Origin: Varibaculum prostatecancerukia
GTDB taxonomy: Bacteria; Actinomycetota; Actinomycetes; Actinomycetales; Actinomycetaceae
Reading direction: 5' to 3'
Length of the DNA: 64,000 bases
NCBI RefSeq assembly: GCF_943169825.2
Contig: NZ_OW968402.1
Location: 1,178,001-1,242,000 of the forward strand
Shown here: positions 9,040-17,132 of the stretch, one piece after another
Layout of the letters: each line of letters starts with the position of its first letter
Numbering within the stretch: position 1 is the stretch's first letter
The notes under the pieces: generated by a model
The model's input: the letters and a program-made list of their open reading frames with translations, nothing else
What the model was told of the DNA's origin: nothing
Database searches by the model: none
Position numbers and translations under genes: made by a program

Positions 9040-9091
9040 CAGCGACACAGAACAGCGACGCATAGCAGCGGAGCAGATCAGCGACGACGGC
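9040..9091 (+). repeat. Four tandem 13-bp repeats upstream of the three-gene operon
   Basis: Four consecutive 13-bp units read CAGCGACACAGAA, CAGCGACGCATAG, CAGCGGAGCAGAT and CAGCGACGACGGC. CAGCG is invariant and most other positions agree in at least three units. The array ends 29 bp before the ATG of the first gene. Regular spacing just over one helical turn suggests a multi-site protein-binding region or an RNA leader element; the function is unknown. Confidence 0.65.
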
Positions 9092-9120
9092 AAGTAATAA
9101 AAGGTAGAAAGAGGGACTGC

Positions 9121-12100
9121 ATGAAATCGCTTTCCGAGATGGTGGTAAACAATATTTTTGCCAACCAGGGGGTTCTCTCCCCGTCCTCCGAAACCGTTGC
9201 CGCCGTTAGGAAAGTAGTGAATTGCATCGTGGAATCCACTCCCCACCCCAAAAGCTTCTGGGAAACCGACTACTGGAAAAATTTCCTCCTCGGCGAAGAT
9301 GATTCATTCTGGACGCAAAAATCCGGAGAATCTTTCCAAGAAGTATTCACAAAAGTAGACAGTATCCGCAGTTACCAGGTTTATCCTCCAGCTAAATGGA
9401 CACGTAAGAACCATGACAATATACACCTGGTTAGATCAGAGAACCGTTATCTATTTTTTCGTGAAGGTAAGCGGCTGTACCTCCGCGACAATGTGGTTTT
9501 GATCCCTGCAGGTATTACCCCTATCGGGATTGAGCTAGGCATTGACTCGGAAGGGCGCTACGTCACCTGGGAGGGACGTCCTCTCGCCGGGAACTTAAAA
9601 AAACCTGCAGATACTGTTTTAGACCTGTTTCCCTACCCAGACGGAATACTGGTTTTTCCCACCACTGACGGATTTCGTGCCGCCCACCAAGACGAGGACG
9701 AAGTTACTGACAGTTTTCTCGATAACGTGACGGGACTGAATCCAAATTCCTTAGAATATTTTTCCTGCCGCCCAGCCCTGACTCCTCACCCTAACGGATA
9801 CGAGGCCACCCTGTCTTACTGGGACGATCGTTTCGATTTGTCAGAGGAAAAGGATCATCGTCCGGTACTGGTTTTAGCCCGTACCAAATCCGGGGATTCC
9901 TACTATGCCGTTGTCGCTCCTCGCAATAATCCCTACTTTAAAGACCGCTGCAAATGGCAGAAAGTTTCGGGTGGTAACACCTTCGTAGTCGAAGGTCAGT
10001 TCAAAGGTCAACCGGTGCGGATAACAGAAAAAGTTAACGGTGATTTAGAGATCAGCTATGGAGGGAGAGTAAAATCCCTAGGCAACGGACACTTAAGCGA
10101 AGTAAAGAGAATTGCCAATAACGACTTCCTCCAAACGCTTCGGGTCGTTATTTACGATTACCAGGGCGAGATCCGAACCCAGATTTTGGAAATCACTTTG
10201 AGCAGCGACGGCGCTATTTCAAAAAAACTCCTCCCTTGCCCGGGCAATGAACTTAAACCAGGCGGATTAGGCCAAGCAGGCAACCCCAAAAAACGCGATA
10301 AAAAAGCTGCTTCGCCGCTAGCAAAAGAGAAGGCTAAAACAATTGCTGATCGCCTTACTAACTGGCCACTCATGGGCAAGCAACTGTTACACCCCATTTT
10401 CGGAGCAGCCTCCCTAGCCGATAAGGATATCCCCACCGTGGCAAAGATCTGGGATCGCTGGAGTCAGTTTCAAGATGAGACCATCGAAAAAAAGGCAAAC
10501 CTGTTTATGGGGCTCCTGCCACTGAACGGAAACGATCTAGCTCGCACAACTATGCTGGTAGAGGAAGGCAGAACTAAATATAAATCCTATAGAATAACCG
10601 AGGGATCCACCCTAGGTGAAAAGCTGACTATCGATGCCTTGGATTCGTGGGACCTACCTATCGCGATGGCGCAAGAAAAATATCTAAACCGGTTACAAGA
10701 TCATTTTTCAACCGGACTTAAAGGCATCAGCGGCGTGCAGTTCATCTGGGTAACCCGAAGTGACCCCGAAAATGCTCGCTATTATTCAAGGGACTACGCC
10801 AAAAGTTGGGTAGTGGACACCAATCAGAACCTCTGGATGCTGCGCTACCTGGACACTCCAGAACTTAAAGCTAAAAATATAAAGTTTTTAAACGTCCTTG
10901 CACAAACCCTGCTAATGGAAGACGACAACCACTGCCGCTACTTCCTTGATCTAGGAACCGGGGATTTTTCCCCTCTCCCGCCTAATCGTAAATGGCTAGC
11001 CGGAGGAATCTACTGCGAGAACGGAGTCTACGTAACCCCGAAAGGCGATCCCTACCTGTTATCCGGGGAAACTATTGCGGTACCTAAAGGTCTAAAGTTC
11101 TGCCCCTCCTTCAGCGATGAGCTGCATATTGTGCCTGATGCCAGCGGAAAAATGCTGTTGCTAAAAGACGACCTCAGTGCCAGCTGCCTTGACCTGACAA
11201 TCGATATTGACTCCGCCACGGATTTTACTCCGGTTGCCAGAGTCGTAACCAGTAATAAACGCCCAGATAGACCCGATAGATTAGTAGATACTGTCCCCAA
11301 AGAGATGCATTGGGTCTATGTGCGAGATCGCTCGGGAAAAATCCGGTTTTATAACTATTCCTCTTCCAAGTTGGTAGCAGGTAAAGTTTTCAAGGATGAA
11401 TCGAGTACTGCCTCGCTGGTAGCCGTCAAACCCTACAAGAATTTTACCGTGGAATACTCTCGCACTAAAGGAGTATTGGCCAGGTTTGACACTAAGAAAA
11501 GAGCGTTAGTATTAGTTCCTCGGCACTGCCAACTAATAAAAATGGTAGTCACCTCCAAAATCCTGGAGGTTACCTATCAAAAAAATGACGGGAAAGCCTA
11601 CGATACCTCCATATCCCACAAGCAGGGCAGCTGTTCCTATCAGCGTAAGGAAGAGCCTCACAATATTTTCATGGATAAAGAGTATAACTGGGAAATAGAT
11701 TCTCATTGGACTCCGCGAATAAACCAACTAACTATGGATGATATTTCGCTCGGTCGCGATGAAGCGTTTTACCAGGGTTTTCATCGTTTAATCCTGGCTT
11801 CTCTAAACGCTGAAGACCGCGAAAACTTCTTAGATTTTCTAAAAGAATTGCGCGCCACCGAGAGTCCTGAAGCCCGCTCATGGTACAGATCTAATTGGGC
11901 AGAGGCACAAGCCCTAACCGCAGATAATCAACCCAGCCTGTGGGGTCACTATTACCGCTCGTGGACACAGTTCTACGGTTGTCTTTACCTCGCTAACTTT
12001 GATTTAGAAGCTGCCCTGGAAGCAATACGGAAAACGTTACAGCGGCAGGAAAGTATCGAAGACGAATATGGCATACCAAAATTATTTATTGATACCGCGA

Positions 12101-12147
12101 GAACAACTTTTTGGGGAATACCTGATGTTCCCGAAAGATGGATCTAA
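9121..12147 (+). CDS. Large protein of unknown function, first gene of the VWA/MoxR operon
   Basis: 1008 residues, not recognised. No signal peptide and no membrane segment is visible, so it should be cytoplasmic. Much of it (roughly 80-380 and 600-850) alternates short beta strands with Gly/Asp/Asn turns, such as YLFFREGKRLYLRDN and LWMLRYLDTPEL, as expected for beta-propeller-like or other all-beta repeats. A basic linker rich in Lys and Pro lies near 375-410. The last ~150 residues are helical and end with a Trp/Tyr-rich stretch (WGHYYRSWTQFYGCLY). AGAGGG precedes the ATG. It is followed 39 bp later by the VWA gene and shares its operon, so it is probably the partner or substrate adaptor of the MoxR-VWA pair; this is inference from context. 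Confidence 0.8.
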   Translation: MKSLSEMVVNNIFANQGVLSPSSETVAAVRKVVNCIVESTPHPKSFWETDYWKNFLLGEDDSFWTQKSGESFQEVFTKVDSIRSYQVYPPAKWTRKNHDNIHLVRSENRYLFFREGKRLYLRDNVVLIPAGITPIGIELGIDSEGRYVTWEGRPLAGNLKKPADTVLDLFPYPDGILVFPTTDGFRAAHQDEDEVTDSFLDNVTGLNPNSLEYFSCRPALTPHPNGYEATLSYWDDRFDLSEEKDHRPVLVLARTKSGDSYYAVVAPRNNPYFKDRCKWQKVSGGNTFVVEGQFKGQPVRITEKVNGDLEISYGGRVKSLGNGHLSEVKRIANNDFLQTLRVVIYDYQGEIRTQILEITLSSDGAISKKLLPCPGNELKPGGLGQAGNPKKRDKKAASPLAKEKAKTIADRLTNWPLMGKQLLHPIFGAASLADKDIPTVAKIWDRWSQFQDETIEKKANLFMGLLPLNGNDLARTTMLVEEGRTKYKSYRITEGSTLGEKLTIDALDSWDLPIAMAQEKYLNRLQDHFSTGLKGISGVQFIWVTRSDPENARYYSRDYAKSWVVDTNQNLWMLRYLDTPELKAKNIKFLNVLAQTLLMEDDNHCRYFLDLGTGDFSPLPPNRKWLAGGIYCENGVYVTPKGDPYLLSGETIAVPKGLKFCPSFSDELHIVPDASGKMLLLKDDLSASCLDLTIDIDSATDFTPVARVVTSNKRPDRPDRLVDTVPKEMHWVYVRDRSGKIRFYNYSSSKLVAGKVFKDESSTASLVAVKPYKNFTVEYSRTKGVLARFDTKKRALVLVPRHCQLIKMVVTSKILEVTYQKNDGKAYDTSISHKQGSCSYQRKEEPHNIFMDKEYNWEIDSHWTPRINQLTMDDISLGRDEAFYQGFHRLILASLNAEDRENFLDFLKELRATESPEARSWYRSNWAEAQALTADNQPSLWGHYYRSWTQFYGCLYLANFDLEAALEAIRKTLQRQESIEDEYGIPKLFIDTARTTFWGIPDVPERWI

Positions 12148-12186
12148 ATTGCGACCGATCGAAAAGAAGGAAACCCAGTAAGAAAT

Positions 12187-14067
12187 ATGCAACCCAGAGC
12201 ATTAACTGAAGAGCAGCGGATGCAATATATGGATGCTCTCTACTCTTGCATCAGCTATAGCAATGCCCCCTATTTAGCGCCACTATTGGTGCGGTTAAAA
12301 CCTTTAAGCGTACCCGGGTTGGGTACTTTAGCTTCCGATGCCCAGTGGCATGTGTTTATTGATTTCGATTTTCTGGAGTCTGAAAACATCGGCATGGAAG
12401 ATTTGGGCCGTCTGGTGCAACATGAAGCCTGGCACGCGGCCTATAGACACAATGAGCTCTCCGATCTCTATGACCCGCACTATGACCCGGGACTGGTCAC
12501 TATCGCCATGGATCTTGTTGTCAACCAGCATATTCCCCATATTGAGGAAGGGTGGACGGGGAAAACCGCAGTACTTCCCGGGAAAGGCGACTTCTCTGAC
12601 CTTCCTGAGGATTTAACCTGGCGAAAATACTTAAAGAAGATCGGCGAGTGGCATCCCCTCGTACCACTATCAGGCGACAAAAAAGAAGAGGAAGAAGAGG
12701 AAGAAAGCAAAAAGGGAAAGAAAAAAGACAAGGAAAAGAAACCGGGTTCACCGCAGGAAGAAAACCCGGATAAAGGAGACGATTCTGATCAGGATAGCGA
12801 TGCGGATTCCTCAAAAAAGGACAGTGATCAGGATAGCGATGGGGATTCTTCAAAAAAGGACGGCGATCAGGATAAAGACCAGTCCAATTCTAAAGAGAAA
12901 ACTGAAGAAGATGCATCCGGTGAAGGGGAAGATCAGGGCGACGATCAAGAAGGCGACTCGCCCTCCGAGGATCATTCCGGGACAGGAAAGGGCAAAGATC
13001 AAGAGGGGGAGGATTCCGAAACCGATCAGGCCTCCCCGCGTAAGGGCAAAAGCCATAAAAAGAATAGTGACGGCAAGGGTGAAAGTGCCTCCGCAGGAAA
13101 AGGAACTAGCAGCTCCAAACCCCAAAAACGCCCCAACGACCAGCCCAGTGAAGGCGGAAATGGTGGCAGCGGGTCCAGTGGCAACCAACCGATAACTTGC
13201 GGCAGATCCAAACTGACAAAAGAGCTTATTGAGGCTGCTCAAGAACTAGATCCCGGTTTTGAAGAAGGATCGATGGAACAAGTAATCGCCATTCGAGAAA
13301 TGGCGGAACAGATTACAAAATTTGCTGAGAGCAACTATCGCTGGGGACAATCCCACCGAGAACTGATCGGATGGGCAGAAGCTCAGTTAGCACCCTCGAT
13401 AGTTCCTTGGAAAAGACGCTTGTCACGGGTATTGGGCACCAAGATTGGCAATTCTCGCCCTCGTTTCGATTACACCTGGAGAAAACCCAGTAGGAGACAA
13501 AGCTGCGGAGTGGGAAAGCCCTATTATCCAGCCTTTAAGGGTGACACAAAATTTGAGCCCAATATCGTGATCGGGATTGACGTTTCCGGATCGATGTCTC
13601 GCGGGAACACCATCGACCACGTGGCCGGAGAAATTGACGGTATTTTGCGTTCGCACACGATTAGGAGTGCCTACGCCTTTTTTGTTGACGTGCAACCCGG
13701 AGAACTAAACGCAGTAGATAATACCGCTAAGGTGATTCAATCCGGGAAGACTTCGCTAGTTAGTTTCTCGCGCGTCAAAAACATTACACAGTATTTGTTT
13801 TCGGGTGGAGGCACCGATATGCGCAAAGCCTTAAAGGCGGCCTCCGAACTTCGCGGTAAGCTGCGCCCCAATATTTTTATATTGATTACCGACTGCGAAA
13901 CCCCCTGGTTGCAAGAAGAACCCGCGGGCTTGAAACGAGCAGAAACCATTCTTCTAGCGGTTAACACCAATATTTCCTCGATTACCTCCTCGCAGCAGGT
14001 TTGCCAACAATTCAATATTCCCGAATGGCTTAGTAAAGCTGTTATTCCGATACCCGCAGAATCATAA
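12187..14067 (+). CDS. Putative metallopeptidase-VWA protein (DUF2201-like)
   Basis: 626 residues in three parts. The N-terminal ~150 residues resemble the DUF2201 N-terminal putative metallopeptidase domain, with the zinc motif HEAWH at 79-83 and a following AMDLVVNQ. Residues ~165-330 are a low-complexity linker of Asp, Ser, Lys, Glu and Gly containing a 13-residue tandem repeat. The C-terminal half is a von Willebrand A domain with an intact metal-ion site: DVSGS near 467, a GGGTD Thr near 545 and a TDCE Asp near 580. VWA proteins encoded beside MoxR ATPases commonly act as their partners (RavA-ViaA, NorQ-NorD, CbbQ-CbbO). The substrate is unknown. MoxR follows after 60 bp. Confidence 0.85.
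   Translation: MQPRALTEEQRMQYMDALYSCISYSNAPYLAPLLVRLKPLSVPGLGTLASDAQWHVFIDFDFLESENIGMEDLGRLVQHEAWHAAYRHNELSDLYDPHYDPGLVTIAMDLVVNQHIPHIEEGWTGKTAVLPGKGDFSDLPEDLTWRKYLKKIGEWHPLVPLSGDKKEEEEEEESKKGKKKDKEKKPGSPQEENPDKGDDSDQDSDADSSKKDSDQDSDGDSSKKDGDQDKDQSNSKEKTEEDASGEGEDQGDDQEGDSPSEDHSGTGKGKDQEGEDSETDQASPRKGKSHKKNSDGKGESASAGKGTSSSKPQKRPNDQPSEGGNGGSGSSGNQPITCGRSKLTKELIEAAQELDPGFEEGSMEQVIAIREMAEQITKFAESNYRWGQSHRELIGWAEAQLAPSIVPWKRRLSRVLGTKIGNSRPRFDYTWRKPSRRQSCGVGKPYYPAFKGDTKFEPNIVIGIDVSGSMSRGNTIDHVAGEIDGILRSHTIRSAYAFFVDVQPGELNAVDNTAKVIQSGKTSLVSFSRVKNITQYLFSGGGTDMRKALKAASELRGKLRPNIFILITDCETPWLQEEPAGLKRAETILLAVNTNISSITSSQQVCQQFNIPEWLSKAVIPIPAES
12787..12879 (+). repeat. 39-bp in-frame tandem repeat in the VWA protein linker
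   Basis: Two full units of 39 bp (12787-12825 and 12826-12864) and a partial third encode DQDSDADSSKKDS, DQDSDGDSSKKDG and DQDKD. The units differ mostly at silent or conservative positions. Such repeats lengthen or shorten by slippage without breaking the frame. Confidence 0.85.
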
Positions 14068-14127
14068 AACCCGATTAGAAATCCAAATACCCCCAAAGAA
14101 ATAGATAAAAGAAAGAGTTGTTTTAGT

Positions 14128-15318
14128 ATGACCACCAATAAAAAGATGCTTTCCGCTCACTCCAGCGCTCTCGCTGAAAAAATTGCTATCACCTGCACGG
14201 CTGGGAACGTTCCTATTATTTGGGGGGATCCCGGGATCGGGAAAACCGCAATGGTCGAGCAGCTTGCAAAAGAGGTAGGCAGGGAACTGTTCGTGGTGAT
14301 TGGCTCCACTATGGAACCTACCGATATTGCAGGGCTACCGATACCGCAAGAGGGCGAGGACGGGGTTTTGGAAAGCCGCTTCACCGATCCTGACTTCTTG
14401 GCGTTCGTACGCAAACATAAAGGTAACGTGATTCTACTGTTTGACGAGTTCTTGTCCACTCCCCCGGTGGTACAAAACTCGCTATTGACTGCTATCCAGT
14501 CTCGGCGCCTCCCTGGAGGGCGTTTCCTACCAGATAACGTGTGGATGATTCTGGCCTCTAATCCCATGGAACAAACCCTTGACGGCACCGAGTTGTCCCT
14601 GCCGATGTCGAATCGCCTAGTCCACTTTTATGCAAATGTTGATCAGGAGTTTTTCTTACGTAACTTCCCGAGCAACTTCGGGAAAGGGTTTAAAAATCCA
14701 GCTGAGGCAGATATCCGGGCGATTATCGCTGGTTTCTTAACTCGCAACACTGCAATGATTCATGACATGCCCGAGGTGGACTCCGGATTTGTGGGCGGAT
14801 GGTGCTCACCGCGCTCTTGGGATAACCTAGCGCGTCAAGTTGCCATGTACGAGGACGGATTCAGAACCCCGGGAATCAAGATGGACTTCGTGGCCACAGT
14901 CGGCGAGGGCCCCTATATCGCGTTCTCCAGTTACTTCCTGAACCACAAGCTGCCGGCGCCCTCGGAAATCATCGCTGACCCAGAGCGTTCCGTTGCCTGG
15001 GGCAAACTGACCCCAGACCAGATTTACGCGATTATGGCGGGAGTATCTAGTTTTACTCCTGATAAACCGGAGAATCTCGGGAAAACCCTGTTAGCAATTA
15101 GTGACGTGTATGTGGCGGCTTCTAAGAGACTGAGCCCGCAAGGGATAGCTGTTTGCTGCGGACTCCTAGAATCCCTCTTCATGAAGACCCGGATCAAAAG
15201 GGATCTCACCGATGGTATCGGAGACGTTTTGGAGAAAGCTGAAATCCATGAACAAGTGCTGCAAAAACTTATGGGAACCCCGTTCCTTGACTATCTAAAG
15301 GAGAAAAAGCTCGCGTAA
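14128..15318 (+). CDS. MoxR-family AAA+ ATPase
   Basis: 396-residue AAA+ ATPase of the MoxR type. It has Walker A GDPGIGKT near 32-39, Walker B LLFDEF near 104-109, and a sensor 1 Asn in LASNPME near 148. The region TMEPTDIAGLP matches the MoxR-specific loop after beta 2. The C-terminal ~150 residues form the lid and an added helical domain. It should form a hexameric ring that remodels a target through its VWA partner encoded just upstream. It is the last gene of the operon: 29 bp later the PIN gene ends on the opposite strand. Confidence 0.9.
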   Translation: MTTNKKMLSAHSSALAEKIAITCTAGNVPIIWGDPGIGKTAMVEQLAKEVGRELFVVIGSTMEPTDIAGLPIPQEGEDGVLESRFTDPDFLAFVRKHKGNVILLFDEFLSTPPVVQNSLLTAIQSRRLPGGRFLPDNVWMILASNPMEQTLDGTELSLPMSNRLVHFYANVDQEFFLRNFPSNFGKGFKNPAEADIRAIIAGFLTRNTAMIHDMPEVDSGFVGGWCSPRSWDNLARQVAMYEDGFRTPGIKMDFVATVGEGPYIAFSSYFLNHKLPAPSEIIADPERSVAWGKLTPDQIYAIMAGVSSFTPDKPENLGKTLLAISDVYVAASKRLSPQGIAVCCGLLESLFMKTRIKRDLTDGIGDVLEKAEIHEQVLQKLMGTPFLDYLKEKKLA

Positions 15319-15346
15319 AGGGAAGTACGGAGTTAGGTAGTAAATA

Positions 15347-15868
15347 CTAACGAATGAATTCTCCTTTTTCCCAAAGTTGACGTCTATAATCAGCGTTTTC
15401 TTGTTGGGAAATGATGCCAGCTTTTTCCAAAAGTTCCAGGATTTTCTTGGTCCCGAAGGCAGCTGTTACCTCTGGCTGCTTCCTGGCAAGGGCAAGCGCG
15501 CGTCCATCATCACTTATAAATAGATTATGTTCATTGCGCGCAAAACTACCGACAATAATTGCTATGGTCTCCGCTTCTCCCAGATTCTCATTGTGATCGC
15601 AATGCCCGGGGGTATCCAAAACATTCTTATATGCTTGAGCTTGAAGCAGCTCAGCCGAATTAGGCCATTGAACCTTAGTCCAGAATTTTTTCACCTCTAG
15701 ATATAAATCATCGCGTTTCTTTTTTTTACAACAGAGGTGTTTAATTTCGTCCTTTACTGTGGGTGTCACGTAGAGGTTTTGCTTAAAAAGTTTTTTTACC
15801 TTAGGAAGCAGACCTACCAGGGCTAGGTTGAATAGGGTGCAGGTATCGTGGAAAAGTAATGTAGACAC
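15347..15868 (-). CDS. PIN-domain protein, putative nuclease
   Basis: 173 residues with the acidic pattern of PIN-domain ribonucleases: D8 in LFHDTCTL, E41 in VKDEI, E98/E100 in LGEAETIAI, and D120/D121 in FISDDGRALALA. These four acidic positions bind the metal ions in the family. A basic patch (KKKKRDD) near 48-54 may contact RNA. It is the third gene of a coupled operon behind an XRE regulator and an ImmA/IrrE peptidase; its GTG starts 4 bp after the peptidase stop. It is probably the effector of this module, by analogy with PIN toxins; this is inference. Confidence 0.82.
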   Translation of the reverse strand: MSTLLFHDTCTLFNLALVGLLPKVKKLFKQNLYVTPTVKDEIKHLCCKKKKRDDLYLEVKKFWTKVQWPNSAELLQAQAYKNVLDTPGHCDHNENLGEAETIAIIVGSFARNEHNLFISDDGRALALARKQPEVTAAFGTKKILELLEKAGIISQQENADYRRQLWEKGEFIR

Positions 15869-15872
15869 GATG

Positions 15873-16622
15873 TCACAGCTCCAGAAGTTTCAAGATCTCG
15901 TCAGCCGAGAGATCTTTGTCGGATTCTTCGGGAACTTCTTCCACCAGGTTGTCCGTAATTTGAATACCGAGAGTCCATTTGTAGGTATCGACGGGTACGT
16001 TTCCCTTAATTACCTGTTCATAGAGATTATTCAACAATTCGGTTGGGAATCTTTGCGCGCCCGACAAACTGGCGCGGCGCTGCAAGTCAGCCCACGTTAG
16101 TCCAATCTCTTCGAGATGTTCACCTAAAAAGTTTTGGGTATAAACCGTTTTTCCATCCTGATAAAGAAACTCTGGAACCGGCAACTTAAAGTCTTCTAGG
16201 CGAGTACTCAAGGCCGGAACTGATATCCCCCAATCCCAGATGAATCTGGCAAATTTGACCGGTTCGACTTTGCCCTCTACCAGACTGTGAATTTGCGCCT
16301 CCGGCATCAACAAGTCTGCAGCAAAGAGATTAGCCCCATCTTCCTGCTCTTTTATCTCATCATCATTCTTAATCATGGTGCCCTGTGCTATATGACCAAG
16401 TTCGTGGGCGATCCCAAAAACTTGCCTAAACCAGTTGTCTGTTCGGGGAGCCACAATCACCGGGCGAGAACCTAGACATAGACAGGAGCCATTAGCCTTC
16501 AAGCCGATCTGCACCACGTCAACATCCAGACGATCTTGAACTTGACTGGAGAAGTCAATATCGATTTTTCCCCCCAGCATCTCCAAGACTTCTGCCGGGG
16601 TTTTCCCTTCTATAGTGCTCAT
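15873..16622 (-). CDS. ImmA/IrrE-family metallopeptidase
   Basis: 249 residues of the COG2856 family of zinc peptidases that cleave or antagonise repressors in mobile elements and toxin-antitoxin-like modules. The zinc motif HELGH is at 73-77, and E94 in the EDGANLFAADLLMP segment is the third ligand. The C-terminal region (after ~110) is helical and should hold the sensor or partner-binding part. The ATG overlaps the upstream XRE gene by 4 bp and the PIN gene follows after 4 bp, so the three proteins are made together. The XRE protein is its likely substrate. Confidence 0.9.
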   Translation of the reverse strand: MSTIEGKTPAEVLEMLGGKIDIDFSSQVQDRLDVDVVQIGLKANGSCLCLGSRPVIVAPRTDNWFRQVFGIAHELGHIAQGTMIKNDDEIKEQEDGANLFAADLLMPEAQIHSLVEGKVEPVKFARFIWDWGISVPALSTRLEDFKLPVPEFLYQDGKTVYTQNFLGEHLEEIGLTWADLQRRASLSGAQRFPTELLNNLYEQVIKGNVPVDTYKWTLGIQITDNLVEEVPEESDKDLSADEILKLLEL

Positions 16623-16954
16623 CGATAAGCCTGCTTATAAACTAAGCCGATAGAACGAAAAACGTCCAGGTCATCCAGGTTCTGCCGGTATTCTCCGGTT
16701 TCCGGATCCCGATCGTGCCGGGCGGCAACGTCACTGGGTACCCAAAACTTGTCATCGCCAGTAATTAACCAATCTAGCGAAATATCTAAGATGGTTGCGA
16801 TTTCAGCAATCTCGCCGGCGCTAACCTTGCGTTGATCGTTAATCACTCGGCTAAGTTGCGACTCATCCCAACCCATTTTTTCCGCCAGCGTCTTTTGGCT
16901 GACTTTCTTGGCTTTGCAACTTTGGCGAATCCTTCGCCCAATGGTAGTTTCCAT
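16619..16954 (-). CDS. XRE-family helix-turn-helix regulator
   Basis: 111-residue regulator with an N-terminal Cro/cI-type helix-turn-helix (IGRRIRQSCKAKKVSQKTLA, then WDESQLSRVIN) at about 4-60, followed by a C-terminal region ending in YRQNLDDLDVFRSIGLVYKQ. The ATG at 16954 is preferred over the longer frame to 17002 because GGAGGTG lies about 6 nt before it. It should repress its own operon and may be destroyed by the ImmA/IrrE peptidase encoded next. Confidence 0.9.
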   Translation of the reverse strand: METTIGRRIRQSCKAKKVSQKTLAEKMGWDESQLSRVINDQRKVSAGEIAEIATILDISLDWLITGDDKFWVPSDVAARHDRDPETGEYRQNLDDLDVFRSIGLVYKQAYR

Positions 16955-17132
16955 TTTTGACACCTCCATTTGATTAACTCCAGCATAAACAAATATTTGC
17001 ACAATTGGAAGCTGAACTTGCGAAAATCACAATTTTACTCAAAACTTTTTTCGCGAGTAGACCATTTTTGCTGGTAGGAGGGTTTGCATGGATTTACCTT
17101 GCGGAGAAACGCCTGTTTTTTCTTTCAGCGTC
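16955..17132 (-). promoter_or_regulatory. Promoter/operator region of the XRE-ImmA-PIN operon
   Basis: Reading leftward, a TTCCAA / TATGCT pair with 17-bp spacing is a weak promoter candidate about 30-60 bp before the XRE start. A perfect 10-bp palindrome CAAATATTTG at 16990-16999 lies inside it and could be the repressor's operator. The right part of the interval holds the PEBP stop side and no gene. Confidence 0.4.

Noticed and set aside
8881-9246. 121-codon minus frame across the MoxR operon promoter
   Set aside because: It runs antisense over the 13-bp repeats and the start of the 1008-residue gene and has no family resemblance.
12850-13242. Hydrophobic minus frame opposite the VWA linker
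   Set aside because: It is a mirror of the Lys/Asp/Glu-rich linker codons; such antisense frames look hydrophobic by codon complementarity.
9121-15318. The operon as a magnesium or cobalt chelatase (ChlI/ChlD-like, also MoxR plus VWA)
   Set aside because: The VWA protein has a HEAWH domain and lacks a chelatase AAA domain, and no porphyrin or cobalamin gene is nearby.
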